Source: Diploscapter coronatus (lineage: Eukaryota > Nematoda > Chromadorea > Rhabditida > Rhabditidae). From it: DNA of 64,000 nucleotides. Below, one piece after another: positions 34,511-47,949 of the stretch (position 1 is its first letter; every line of letters starts with the position of its first letter). A program made the translations under genes and the position numbers. The stretch is taken from contig OZ038423.1 of NCBI GenBank assembly GCA_964036155.1, positions 4,665,249 to 4,729,248 of the forward strand, read 5' to 3'. Under the pieces are notes generated by a model. It saw only the letters and a program-made list of their open reading frames with translations, ran no database searches and was not told the DNA's origin.

Positions 34511-37283
34511 CTAACAAGTCTGCGCATAAGGTTTAGTTGTGAGTGCAACTGGAGTAGGATGACCACCCCAGGAACCGCTTTTGGAGGAGGGAACTCGAAT
34601 GGGACCATCGGCTGAGGACGCCGAGGAGGACACAATTGAGGGAGACTGGTTCTCGGAGGGAAGAAGGTATACCGACGGGAAGGCGGGTCGAATCTGGAAC
34701 ATGAAAATAAAATTCTCAATTTTGAAAGGCAATTGTGATGTGTTGATCGCACCAAAATTTCTTTAATTTTTGAATTTTCGGTGTTGATCTTTCGATCTTT
34801 TCGCTAGTCAGAAAACTTTTGCCCATTTGCTTGGCCTAGCGATTTTTCTTATCATTCTGCTTCTTTTCCCTTTATATTTCTTGACCCCTGATAAAGGGTC
34901 AAGTCTCGTTTATCTACCGTGCCCAAAATCTTGGCTCTTTCTATCGGACAGGGCAGAACGCGGCTGCTATTTTTGTTCAAATTTCAAATGAAATAAATTC
35001 TTCAAATGATTCGACTAAGGGTTCAAGTCAACTTGCATGGGCAGAAATGGTGCAAGATTCCCTAGCACCCTGAGAGAAAGCTACCAGCAGAATCAATCTA
35101 ATCCTATCCCGTGCCTGCTTATATATGAAAATGACTTATCAAGAGTCTAATTCTGAGAGCTAGATTTTTCTTAATCGATATTGTATTTTTCATTGGAGTG
35201 AGTAGCAGTGAACTTCACCGTTATTCTTCCAAGATTTCAGAAAGACGGCTCGAGTCAATTATTATTTTCGTAAACCACAAAAATGAATGTTGCATTAATG
35301 ACTGACTTGAAAATGAAATAATAATACATGGTTCTCATATTCAAATAATTATGAATTAGTAGGAAAAGAGTTGAAAATAGTAAATTCATTAAATTGAAAG
35401 AAACGCCAACCTGTTGTACAGTAGAATTGAGTAGTTGTTCGTCTTTTGGGTCGAGCAGCTGGAAGTGCTTGCTGAGTTTCGCCATGTGTACCATCACCAG
35501 CGCGCATTGCGGTCGAAGTTCCAGTTGACCTGAACGAATTATATTTTACTTTTTAGATTTTTGACAGGAATTCTGGATGTAGGAAAAATTCTAATACTAG
35601 TTCTTCGATTTGTGTCAAAATTTCACGATGATTTCTCGATAAGTTTAGCTAGAAACCATCTCACATTCGAAAATGTCTTATTTCAATGAAGGATAAAATT
35701 TCATACCCAAATGATCCCAGTGCTTCTGATAGAGATGCCCCAGACAGTGCCAGAGGTGCTTCATGATTCGACGAATCGTCGGCTCGAAGTCCGACGAAAA
35801 TTCTGACCCTGAAAATTCGTGATTTTAGTAAAACTACCTTTTCTTTAACAGAAAATATAAATTAGTTATACAAAAATAGAACTGTTGAAAATAAAAACGT
35901 CCATATTTCTGTTCATTTGAGTTTCAGTTTTTATAAGTTCTATGGATAAAATTGCGAACTAGAAAATCAAAATCTTACCGTATTTAGTAGGGAAAATAGA
36001 CTCGTTTCTGCTGGTTTTCTCGACCGAGGACATGACGCAGTCCATGTACTGCATCGCTGAATACGTGTGCCGCTTGCCTTTCTCGTCCACGTATTGAGCT
36101 TTACTGAAAACGAAAAATGCTTTTCTCCAAAATAAAAGATAAAGCACCATCTTCGAAATGATATAATTCAGAGCCGTACGAAAATTCAAAATTCGAAGCC
36201 GAAATCCGATTTTAAACTTTTGGAAAGTTCTAGCATGATGCCTTCCATATTATAGAAAGAAAAACAAACGATTCATATAAAGGTTTTTTCAGAAGTCTAT
36301 TCTTTTCCGAAAAAAATTTCCCACCTTGTTCCAGGGAAATTCATGTACGGACAGGAGACAGGGACGCAGATTTCTGATAGACTGCCGCACAGAGCGTTCA
36401 CGTGATCGAATATCGCTAGGGCTGAAATTTAAAAAGTAATAAAGTTAGAAAAGTTTTAGATTTTTGTTTTGCCCTCGAATGCTTTATACGAAAATTCGTT
36501 CATTCCTATTCTCGAAATTCTTCAAAATCGTAATCGAATTATCCCATTTGAAATGCAATTTCGACCGTCAAATTCTCACAAATCACATCGGAAATATTAT
36601 TGTTTTCTTTGGTTTTCATGGAAAACTGCAGAAAACCATTTTGTGATTGATTTGTGGAAATCAGGTGCAGAAAAGATAGACAGAAATTCCGTTTAAATTG
36701 TTTCTCGAAAATAAAAATGCCTACTATTTGTAGCAATCCATTCCCGTTTTTCGATACCAGTTGGAAGCGCTATAACTTTTTCCATCAGCTGAAACGAAAA
36801 TGAATTTATTTCGTGAAAAATGTGACAAAGCAGAATACTCGCCAAAAAGTTCATTTTTTCCTTCAAAAATGTTTAAATTCTACCTGATCGTCGATAGAAT
36901 CACAGACGCACAATTCACTCGACGTCGATTTCGCCGGGCCTTGTCTGAAAATAATCAAAATTAACTTATTTTTCCCTCAAAATGCAACGATTGTCCTTGA
37001 TTTCTAAAATTATCATCATTTGTCGAAGTTCCCATCGAAAATATTTTCAATGGAAGATCGAGACAAATTAGCAAAGTGGAAAAAAGAAATCCGACCTGTT
37101 ATTGATTCCGCCGACAGACGCAGCGTTGGCGACTCTCTTCTGCTGGTTGCCCGTCTTCTGCACGGCAGCTGCCTCTTTGACGTCCTTCTTTCGCGACCGA
37201 CTGAACATGCACCACATCATAAACCCCGAATGGAAAGAGTCATCATTCGAACGGCTCGAAATCGAATTCGAACTGCCCTCCAT
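34511..37283 (-). CDS. mob-2: MOB2-type MOB kinase activator (312 aa)
   Basis: Eight exons: 37283-37096, 36944-36884, 36788-36725, 36421-36325, 36103-35979, 35808-35707, 35529-35411 and 34693-34511 (TAG); every phase agrees. The Mob/phocein core spans about residues 70-250. Zinc ligands are visible as CVPVSC (Cys 123, 128) and HLYQKH (His 203, 208), at the spacing of MOB1 Cys79/84 and His161/166. Also present are QYVDEKGKR, SAMQYMDCVM, SIFPTKYG and LLDPKD. By family, MOB2 proteins bind and regulate NDR/LATS kinases (SAX-1 in worms). The Ser/Pro-rich C-terminal 60 residues are less conserved. The ATG at 37283 is chosen because it opens the exon frame; the frame continues upstream only with a non-ATG codon. 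An internal acceptor (TTCAG at 37201-37205, read on the minus strand) would allow other first exons. Confidence 0.92.
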
Positions 37284-37680
37284 TTTTTGCCTTTTGCCAA
37301 TCACAGTCAATTTCCACAAGTGTCACACGCCCATTTCCCCTTTTCCGCTATTTCCTCTCCCATTTTTGCAATAGCGCCGCACAGTCTCACTCCTCACTGC
37401 AGCTGCTCAAATCATTCAGCTGTTTGCCAATGATTTTCATGATTTTATTTAGGAAAAATTGGACGAACTCCGCTTCTTATGAATGAAAACAGTCAATCGA
37501 TACTCTGAGAAATATATAGAAAGCGATGAGATATCAAGTTTCGTGAATAGTGAAGTGAAAAGCGAGGAAAATACTGAGAATTTTTATCTTTCACTGATTT
37601 ACGGGGAAAAATGCGCGTCATTTACTAAAACTTTTGATTTATAATAGTTACTCGCAACTTTTTGCCTCACATTTCGTTAC

Positions 37681-37859
37681 TTTTCTCGTTTTTCTTCAAA
37701 TTGATAAATTCTCAGAAACCTCCGGTCTTTCCTTCGAATAAAGTTGCATCCTTCGAATAGCTGTTTCCACTCCCCGAGAACAGATCGAATCTGATTGAAT
37801 CTGCCCGGAGAAACTCCGCCCGAATCGATCGAGTTTTCGCACAAAATGTCACCCGCCAT
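37681..37859 (-). CDS. Candidate alternative first exon of the MOB2 gene
   Basis: ATG in strong context (TATAAAATGGC) opens a 59-codon frame starting MAGDILCENSIDSGG and ends at a GTAACG donor in phase 2. The internal acceptor of the MOB2 first exon (exon part 37200-37096, reading RSRKKDV) also needs phase 2, so the join is in frame. It lies 0.4 kb upstream of the main start on the same strand. Phase and position support it; there is no homology to rely on. Confidence 0.4.
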
Positions 37860-40800
37860 TTTATAGAGAAATTTAAATTATTCTTAGCCAATAATTCTTT
37901 GGATTAGAGGAATAAGTGAACAAATATCCAAGCAATAACCGTATTTAGTAAATATTTGGTTTGGAGGAATCCTTAAAATTATCCAATAGAAATGGCTCCG
38001 AAAAATTACGAAAATTCGAAAACGACAAGTGCAGGATTGATGAAATCTCAAGTGTTTAGAAAATCATGAAAGAATATCAGGCAAAATGATTTTCGACTTT
38101 CAGCGGTCGATTTTAAAAGGCATAAAATCTGAGAACCGGATTCTCGAAGGCAATAAAATATGACTAGCGTGTCTTATTTCGAGAGAAGATTCGCATTCTC
38201 AAGAATTTTCGGCAAAAATCAGGAGGTTGAAGAGTTATTGCTATTTCGAGATTGATGAGCGAAAAATTTGTGTGCCATCCATAAAGACTCTATTGAAATT
38301 GACAATGTCGACGTCAAAATGAGGGCCTATCGCTCTGAATGAAACAGGGAAACGATACAAAATCGAGGAGCAGAACAACAAAATGAAATGGAAACGTGAT
38401 TGATGACGCAATCTATTGTGATCCAGAAGCGAATAACAGGGAATTTGAAAGTTTGGAGGAATTTTGGGATAAATTACAAATAGCAATTATCAATGTACTA
38501 ATTTGAAAATTTGATCACGCCATTTTATAAAAGTCCAAAATGATCATTCGAACTTCTGAGTTTCAATTTTCTCACTTTCTCACCGAGATTATTATCAGAT
38601 GAGCATGGTTAATACCTTGTTTGAATTCGAATGAGAAATGATGATAATCTGAGCAAAGTGATAAGGAGATTGCGAAGAAATATCGACTGATTTCAAACGC
38701 AGTTTATTCGGAGGCGATTTTCGATTCCATTTGAATACCATTTCAATTTACGACGTGGCACAACATCCTATCAGAAATCTGATCACGATTAAATTTTTGA
38801 AATTTTCGAACAAATCAAACAATCTTTGGCTTTCTATTTCTTATCACGTGATGGTAATTTTACGATTCATTCAAAAACAGTCGCATTACAATCATTCGAT
38901 CTGTGATATTCACTATCGTTCGGTCAAAACAGAAACACTAATTTCAAGATGGGTGTCACTTAAAAATAAAGATGAAACTACTTCCGACTCTACCATGTAG
39001 TAAGCTAATTTTGGCTACCAAATTCTTAACTAAATGCACCTTTATCGCATTATCATAACGCGCGTGCTATCCGAGGCGTAGATATTCATTATTCGAAAAA
39101 TACTGTAAGAAAAAACGCATCTGAGATAGAAGGCATTTCAAAAGTTTGAGACGCTTTCAGCAATTAGAAGTTTATGCCAAGAAAAAAAGAATTTTCACGG
39201 AATTATATCGAAAACTATCGCGATAAGAGGAATTTAAGAAGTGATAAAAAAAGTGGAAGTAAATGAATTTTGGAAGCAATTGAAAATCCATTCAAATAAC
39301 TAATAACTTCTTATCAAATCGTTGCGTACAGCCGAGAGAATTCCGAAAGCGTTTAGGGTGAATTTTTGAAGCTTACCACGAGACTTTAGGGGCTTATCAT
39401 TGATCAGTGAATGCTTGTCAATACGGAGGAAGTTAGAGAGAAAGAGCTTTATCGTTAAGCGAATGAGAGAGTTTAGGAAATCAGATTGGAGAATAAAACG
39501 GAGCGCTTTCTCTTTGGCAAAGGACCGTAAAATTGACGGTTGGCAAATATAGAAATCGATTGAGTCTTCAAAAGGTCGAACGCTAAATGAAACGATGTTT
39601 TCAAAATTCGATTTGAACTTAAAAATATGAAAAAATCGACTTTAGGAGCAATGCACTACATATTTTCTGATGCTGAATCAGGTTACCAGAATTTGCGTTA
39701 AAAACCCAACATTCTCAAATTCATTTTGATTGTGAGCAAAGTAAATATGATCATTCTCTATGATTTGATTCGAACACCTACCTATTTGGGAAATAAAGTG
39801 GTCTGGTGAACACTAGATTTTCGAACTTTCAATCTCTAAAAAGAAGCGTTTGTTTACAAAGTCAATTTCCATAAAAGAATGAATACAACTTGTTGATAAA
39901 GCACGCTCGTTAGCGTGAAAATGACAGCTGAAAGGTAATTTTGCTGGAGAAAATTGGGAAAGAAAGAAAACACTTTTGACAGCTCTGATTCTTGTCACTA
40001 AAAACGGAAATATGTTACGTAAAAATTTTCAAAGTACTAAGAGTAAATGATTTTTCAAAAGAAATGGGTTATTAGCATATGTCATTCTGGTTCAATTTCT
40101 CACATCAGCTGGTAGCCCATCTGTAACTAATACCTCGTTTTCTTGTCCTTTTTAGGTAGTATCTAAGGGTCAGTCAAGAGCCCGAAAACCGCGCGTATGA
40201 CACAAGTGCCCAGCTCAGGTTGCATTATAATTAGAACGCCAATATTTTACTTAGAAAGGAAAGAGCACTCCACAGAACAGCCAATTATCCAAGTGCAAGT
40301 TCTTGAACGTCAATCAAGAGATATCTCGGAAATTATAAGGGGGTTTTGACAGGATTGGACTAAATTCGCTAAGCTATGAAAAACCCCTTGAATTGTTTCA
40401 AATTAGGCCACTCCCTTTGCAGATCTGTTTAGTTTGAGCGGGAGTTTTCGAGATCAGCAAATTTTTAATCATTCGAATGAAGGTCAGATGAAAATCACAG
40501 GGATGTGTCATCATTTTTCATGAAAAATGAAGGGATCAAATCGAACTTGTGAATTTTCGGTTTTGGCGCCGGATAAGATAATGGAAGGTAGAAATGGAGA
40601 TCGTAAAATCCATTCTTCCACCTTCCCATCCATGTATTCAGGCGTTTTCTCTGATTTTCCCTGGCAAGGAATAAATTATGAATTGATGATGAGACTGATC
40701 GGTTCCAGCGTCTTTGCTTTAGAAGGGAAAGGGAATTGGTCATAACAAGTTTATGTTGAGAAGCAGAAAATAATGCTATAAATGACAGGGGATAGCTGTA

Positions 40801-43800
40801 AGCTGAATGGCTGAAGGAGATAATGACGGACAAAATAAGAGCAGAAAAAGTTCGGTTCTCTCTAGAGTTTATGCCAGCCTGTTATGAAGTTATATCCCTC
40901 ACCATAATGGGAATATTTTGAAGAATAAGATATGTTAGAAGTATCCCATTCCTCGATTCTCGATTCTCTTTGTTCTTTAGGGTGCGGCTCTAGTCTTTCG
41001 ATTTGCTAGCCTTCCTTCCTTAGAAGGAGATAGCTAGTCATAAACAGGCCAACACCGGAGGCCAGCCAACTGTACACAAACAATGTACTTCTCTCCATAT
41101 AGAGGCACTCAAAATATAGGACACAACAGAAAGAAATATGAAAATCCGCAGTTATAGAATAAAAATCAACTAGAATATCCAGCGAACCAGACTTGACCAA
41201 GCTTGGAATTCTAATCATGGGGATTTTTTGAGTGAAAATCGCGCTTTTTGCAAGAATGACTGATTCATTATTCTTCAAAGTTCAAAATAATAAGAAAAAT
41301 ATGCAGTAAAATAATCAATGAAAAATTGATCCAACTATAAAAAAAACGGAATTAATACATTTTTCTTAACAATATCCGAAAGAATTTCTCGACCCGGCCA
41401 GATGGCCCGAAAGTTTTCGCCGCTCACCACAAAAATTAAAGTTCATCGAAGAAAACGGAGAATTTTACACAAAATTTAAGAATTCTGTTTTTGCAAAAGT
41501 GCTGACCGAATTTTCAGTCAGATAATAACGCAATTTGTCCCTCTACTGTTCAAATAATAAAGTCAGCAGTAATTTCTTCAAACCCATTAGTTTGAGTTAT
41601 TGGATTTAGAATGGATTTGAGAATGGTTGAGTATTTTTCGAAGGCTGGAAATAGCGAGAGAAAGGATGTCGACTGAAAATGATCTTTTGCAAACAGAAAA
41701 ATTTCGCAATTCTGCTCATTTTGCTCGAAGCAAGAAAAGTATTGACTAATAGAAAAAATAAGAGGACTGATAAAACAAAATAAGACACAGCAAAATGACG
41801 ATCGACGTTCAGAAAATAACGCTGCAAGGCAATTTGCTGATTAGCAACCAATCAGTAAATTATTCGAATCGTTAGGCAAATACTTCGATTGAAATGGTGA
41901 TAGATTATCAAAACCTGGATACATCATCATGATTCTGACTGACCATCACTCTATGACTATTTCAAAAGGAATCATGAATTATTTTTCGAAAAAAAATTCC
42001 GTAGAAAATTTTTCTAAAGACCGCCACTAATACTGTTAAAAATGAGGGGGAGTTTAGAAATCTCAAGATTACTCTTCTGATCAATTCACGGTCGGTATCA
42101 GTGAAAAATAGTTGATAAGTGTTTGAAATGCTAAAGATCTCGAAAGTCGAAAGTGGAAAGTAAGAAGAAGGACTGTTGGGGGTGAAAACAGACAACAGAT
42201 AGACTGGGGTGAAGAGGCAAGGAGAGGGAGGGAAGTGAGGGAGCAGACCGGGCGGATCCTGATTCATCGTTTGCAAACACAGGTATGGAAATTCTGTCAA
42301 ACCATTCAATCGCCTTTCCGAAAATTTAGATATCGCCTCAAAATCAATAACTATAAACTACGAGATATCCAGGAATATTGGTTACGAAGGGGTGTAGGAT
42401 TGAGAAGTTTTACTTCGAAAAAATTTGAAGATCAACTTCGATTTCGACTTCGACTTTTCACATCATACTCTGCGTTGTGTGTTGTATTGCTTACGAGATT
42501 TGAGCCGTTAATTATCTCGCAGTCAGATAGCTCTCTTCGAAGTGGGGTGATAAAATTGAGAAATTAGATGAAGTCTAATTATCATAACTTAAAACACTCA
42601 ATTATTTCGTATTTCAAACACCAACAGCTCAACGAATTAGCCGTAAGCGATGAAAATCGCGTGAAAATGAGTGGGTGAATGAAATTCCGCTGCATTTCGA
42701 CGATCCTACGCTCATTGTGTTGTTGGGGAAAATAGGAAGGGACTTTGGATGGTGCAGAGAAATAAGGAAGCTGTCTCTTTCGCCTCGTTTTACGTAGCCA
42801 TTGCATAGTGTTGCAAACACCACAATTCGACTAAATTAGCATACGGTTGAGTGGAGTTAGGAATTCACAGCCACTTTGCATAGGACAGAGGAAGCTGAGA
42901 TTTGACTAGATTGATGGAGATAAGTGAGGAATTCCGATGGCGATTATGAAAGGACGCTGAGAAGAACATGATAATTCGGCAGATTAGGAAAGGAATTTAG
43001 GAGAATTGCATTTGAATAAAACTCATTCAACGTCTCGGACCGCTTTATTATCTCGTTACATAAACGGGGATTAGAATCGAGTATCCTTACTCGATACTAT
43101 CTCTTCTGAACTAATGCTACAGAAAATCAAAGTTATTCGTTTGAACGGGTTCATTGAGCAGAAAATATTCACAACTTCATAGACTGAGCATCAAATGTAT
43201 TCGAAAAATGTATGTTCTTTGCATGTGATCAAACAACAAAATGAAATTGCTACTAATCTGTAGAGTTATAAGAAAACTCGTTCGACGGTGCAAAAGGAGA
43301 TCTTGATCGAAAGTACTGAATGCTAATTGAAATGTCATAAAATGAAAGTAATGAAGTGTGCAGCTATTTTTGAGAAATTTGTGGAAAATGGAAAACATGA
43401 AGCGAGAGGGAGGATGACAGTCTGCTATTTGCAAGTCATTGAATTACATGCAGCAGAAGAGTCGGAGAAGTTCTGCAGTTGCAGTAACCAACATGTCATG
43501 CAATTCACTGAATACATGACAATGTTTGAGAGAACAACAGGTAGTACAGAGACAGAAAAGAAGACATAGAAAGAAAATATAGAGAGAAAGAGAGCACAGA
43601 AAAAGAGGAATAGAGGAAATTCGAGAGGGAAGGAGAAACGAGAACAGAGAAAATATTGAAAATGCCCGACAGACAGCTAAATCGACTGCCGACTGGTTTT
43701 ACTCGCTTCAAAATCGGACTATTTTTGTTCGTTTTGTTCGTCTCTTCACGCTCTCCATTTCATACGCTATTTCCACGTGAAATTGTCACATGTATGGAAA

Positions 43801-46800
43801 AAGACACGCGTTCTAACTGAATGAAAAATGAACCGTAGCATCGCACAAAGAACCAATGAGAGTGGAATGGTAACGCGAAACCACGTGGTGCACAGAATAA
43901 TGAGCTGGCAAATGGTAGTGAGGAGAGTATTTCACAAGTGAGGTTGATCAACTGTGACAGAGAACGGAACTTGGTAACGAGGAGGTGAATTTGACAAATT
44001 GCATGATATCATAGTCGATGATCAATTGACACAACAATACACATCATACAATTGAATTCAAAAAGGTCAAAGAAAGAATAAAATAAAAAATTGGAAACTG
44101 GATATCCGAATTTCGAGATCAGGTTTGTGAGGAGCGATTATTTGATCACCTCGAAATCATGCTCAAAAGTTGGATTCAGAAAATTAAAATGGCATCATTT
44201 TCTACAAAAATAATTTGAAGTTTCTGAATCTCGAATCCTACTTGCAAAATTGAATGAATGCGATTGAAGTTCGTCGAAAATAATGTTTTGAATTACGCAA
44301 CAATTACAAATGGTCTGATGCGATTTGCGAAGATTTGAATGGGACGCCCACTGAAAAGAAGCAATGCAAATGGAAGTGGGAGGAGGAGGAAGGGAATATA
44401 AAAATGAAGGGAGAACAGGAGGAGGAAAGTAAGGAAGGGAAGCAGAGTATGAAACTGTAAACATGGAACAGCCGACAAGGACGTTCCATTTTAGAATTTG
44501 AAATGTCGGTTTGAGAGTAAAATGGAATAAGAATGTTTACAAGCCTCATACGAATGTTTGACGTAAAGAGCAGGAAATTTGAATTTTCTTCAAGATGCTT
44601 CCTTTCAAAACAATAACTTTGTTTCTGATCTTTCACGTTCCAAATGTTTGCTTACGTAACGGGGGAACAAAGCTGATGGTAGCGTTCGTTTCTACGTTTA
44701 CAATCACATTTGAAGAGATGTCAAATATGCAATGGCAATCCAAGGAAGTAGAGATAATAGTGTTGTATGAGGTGCAGAAATTGTATGTTACAAGTGGAGA
44801 CAGTGTGGGGAATGGGGAGTGCTGAGAGAAAATGAAACCGGAAATGATGAAAGAGGTGAAGAATCTAAAGAAACAGCGTTCCTCTCTTGTCTTACACAAC
44901 CGAGATGCTGGAAAGTACAACAATGAGAAGGCGAGAAGCGAGAAGCGCAGAGATGTGTTCAGTTTCTTGTCCTCTAGCTTCTTTTTTCGAGCTCTTTCAT
45001 AATCTCTAGCTTCTTTTCCTCTATCAAATTCCCTTTATCACAGCTCTAATCTCGTTAATGCAACATTTTATCAATTGAGCCATTAGAACGATCAGAGTGA
45101 CGGATCTTTGCTTTCACGAATTTGATTTTTCCGTTTCTAATCGGTCAGTTTTCAGACAGTACAAAATGCCTACGTAAAAATTTTCAGCTAGTGCATCAAA
45201 ATATGGCTATTCGAATTCCGATTTAGAACTCACGAATTTCTTATACTGATTTTCAATTTTTCATCAAACTTCTGCGAAGAAATTGCAGAAGAATAAAAAT
45301 GCTGGCTCCGCGCTTACACAAATCTTATACCATACAGTCAGCACCACTGTCATCTGTTCCTTTGATTGTGACCGGCTGTTTTGTGTTTCCTTCCTCATTT
45401 GAGTTGCTTTTCAAACATGGTCAAAGGGGCTGTAAACATCGCGCATTTGTGCACGTCTTTATGCGCCAAATCTCGGGAATCATGGCGTATCTCTCGCTTG
45501 TTCGCTCTCGTAAGCCGGTCAAACACCGGGCTTTTATGGCTTTGGCCCCGGCAATTATCATAAGCTTCCCAGGCCACCCCAAGGAGGACCAGTTTATGAC
45601 GGCATACATCTATGGAAAGATTTTATGATAGAGATCCAGAAATAGAAAATGAATCAATAGTTTTGGTGAGAAAATCGGAAATTGGGAAAAATCAAACCTT
45701 TCAGATAAACGGATGCTGAACGTTGGATGTGCAATTGACATTTGAAGTTCTTTGATGGAAAATGAAAAACTTTATGGGGAAGGGAGCGCAGAAATGTCAG
45801 TCTCCTTGGAGCACAACCCTTTATATTTCTTCAGTGCTTTTTTTCTCTCTAAAATACTAAAGGCCCAGATAGTGCTCAGCTCTCACTTTCAATAAATGTT
45901 TGCTTCTTGAAGCAGAGACAGGAATCATTTGAGAGAGCAGGAATTCAGACGAATCGAAACTATCCGAGAAAAAAATCGGAGCAACTCGCAGAGTCATTTC
46001 TTTTTGGGAGAAGATAGCTATTTCAAGGATTTGAATCATACTTGATTTCTGTCTGATCGAATCAAATTGATTTGATAAGAAAGTGAGAAGTTGATATGAC
46101 TGAAGCCAAATGAAATCACCATTCAAATTTGGTCATATCAACTTTGATTTTTGCCGAAAAGAGATGATTCATCTGAAATCTCTCTAAATTTTAGGCCTAG
46201 GAGAAATCCATAATGACGCAATTTTAAAATATAATCAAAGTGATGCTATAGAAAGGTATTGACGTTCTTGATGAAATAGTGATTTCATATCAAATTAATT
46301 GCAAAGGCCAGCAAACTTTGAGTGGCATAACGACAAAGAGCAATGTGATAAATTTCTAATGGATAAAAATCATAAAATAATTCCCAAACTGAATTCAATC
46401 GCAATACACTTTTTACGGATGCTCTGCGTCCGCGAGGCATTGACAGTATCGTATCATCCGAAATCTAAAACCTAGCATTTTCCAGATCCAAAAATTCGCG
46501 ATTTGTTGTGTTTTTCATGGCTATTTATCTTTTCCTCCTCATTTCTCATGTACTGCTGCACCTGCGCGCAAATGCAAATGTTCTCACGAACGAAAGAACC
46601 GAAAGGGTGAAAAGAGAGATCTTTCGCGTTTGTATTTTTTTGCTCTGACGAGAACCCAACCCAACAATTTGTCCGTCTAACCATTCTACCGACATATCAA
46701 TTGGCCATAAAACCATCTATTCGTTTAGCAGATCGAGAAATTGCCAAAGAAAACCCAATCAAATCATCACTTTTCTTGTCTCCCAAAATGTGAAATGTCC

Positions 46801-47534
46801 ACTCGAATGGCCATTGTAAGCCAATAAAACAACGTGTAAACCTATGCAATGATCACCGATGCGCTCTATAATTTGACAGAACAGTGTAAAATTGGATTCG
46901 CAAGAAGAGGACATCAAAATAACAATGATTCAGAGAATTGAGAGTTTTACGTTGACACAACATTACTTTATACCCCCATTTGACAGCGTAAACATTCTGC
47001 AGAGTCTTCAGATACATAATACAAAAAGAGAGCCGTTGACTGGTAGGTGAAAAATCTACTACTATTTTAAAACGCAGTGTGTGTACACACGAAATGCTAC
47101 ATTTCAGCAACGAATGAGAATCAATCAACTAACTAAAATATGATAGCTTTTTCAGCTTGGTTTGTGTTTCGTCGCGGTGTTTTGATACGTTTTTGACATT
47201 TGATAGTCGAAATCCAGAAATATACTCGGATTTTTAGTGCTGCTATTTCTAGACCTCAAAAACCGAGCATCGACCCACTCAGTTGGAACAACATCTGATA
47301 TGCAGAATCGAAAAATCTCAAGCTGTACATTTGAATGTGTTGAGTCGTGTCGGGTGTAATTGCGAGAACGGCAAAATGCGAGATTGTGGGATGATTGTAA
47401 AATGTCCCACAGCCGCAGAGAAACGGCAGAGCAAAACCACAGGATACGAGAATTGCCCGACCTGATGCACTGATGGATTCATTGCATAGACTAAGTGCAG
47501 CAGAAACGAGAAAGCCTACTCCTTCTTCTCGTTT
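37860..47534. other. Upstream region or giant 5' intron of the MOB2 gene
   Basis: The + strand is purine-rich for most of this stretch, meaning the minus strand is pyrimidine-rich, as expected for an intron of a minus-strand gene. No exon was confirmed. A GC-richer island at about 45420-45610 stands out. A tiny minus-strand frame at 41094-41006 encodes MERSTLFVYSWLASG and a hydrophobic run, but nothing else supports it. Confidence 0.35.
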
Positions 47535-47949
47535 TCAAGTCTCAGCCCTCAGCAGCAATATGTACAGGAAGCCGATGAAATTCGATATCACCCCAACCTA
47601 GAAGTCAATGAAAAAGTAACATTGAGCCTGAGAATGGTAGTCAAAACTGGATTGATGAAAAAGTTGCGCGCAGAGTCAGATTTCGGCAGAAATCAAGAAT
47701 AACACTGGAAATGAATACTTGTGACACACGGATTGGCAAAAAATGAACGGGGTTCGGATTTCGCCGATTCTCCCACAGAAGTATGAATGAAAATGCTTAC
47801 GTAGCGATACTGATGAGGGACGAGATGAGGATTTTGGCGGGACAGCAGCCGGGCGCCTCATCGACAATGTCGATGGAGGGACGACGAATCTGCTGAGATG
47901 GGTGAGTGGACTGAGGCAAAGGCTGGCGGGCGATCGCTGCGGTAGACAT
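47535..47949 (-). CDS. Candidate exon(s): alternative MOB2 first exon or small membrane protein
   Basis: 47949-47801 begins with ATG (MSTAAIARQPLPQSTHPSQQ), continues IDIVDEAPGCCPAKILISSL, and ends at a consensus GTAAGC donor in phase 2. That phase fits the internal acceptor of the MOB2 gene at 37200. A nearer exon at 47597-47535 follows a CTTCTAG acceptor and reads VGVISNFIGFLYILLLRAET then TGA. It would extend the hydrophobic run into a convincing single membrane segment, but it needs phase 0, so the join is one base out of frame in this sequence. Either interpretation may be right; a base error or unseen micro-exon would favour the small membrane protein. Confidence 0.38.

Noticed and set aside
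37020..37433. 137-codon + strand frame
   Set aside because: It is antisense to the first coding exon of the MOB2 gene, which has domain and phase support.
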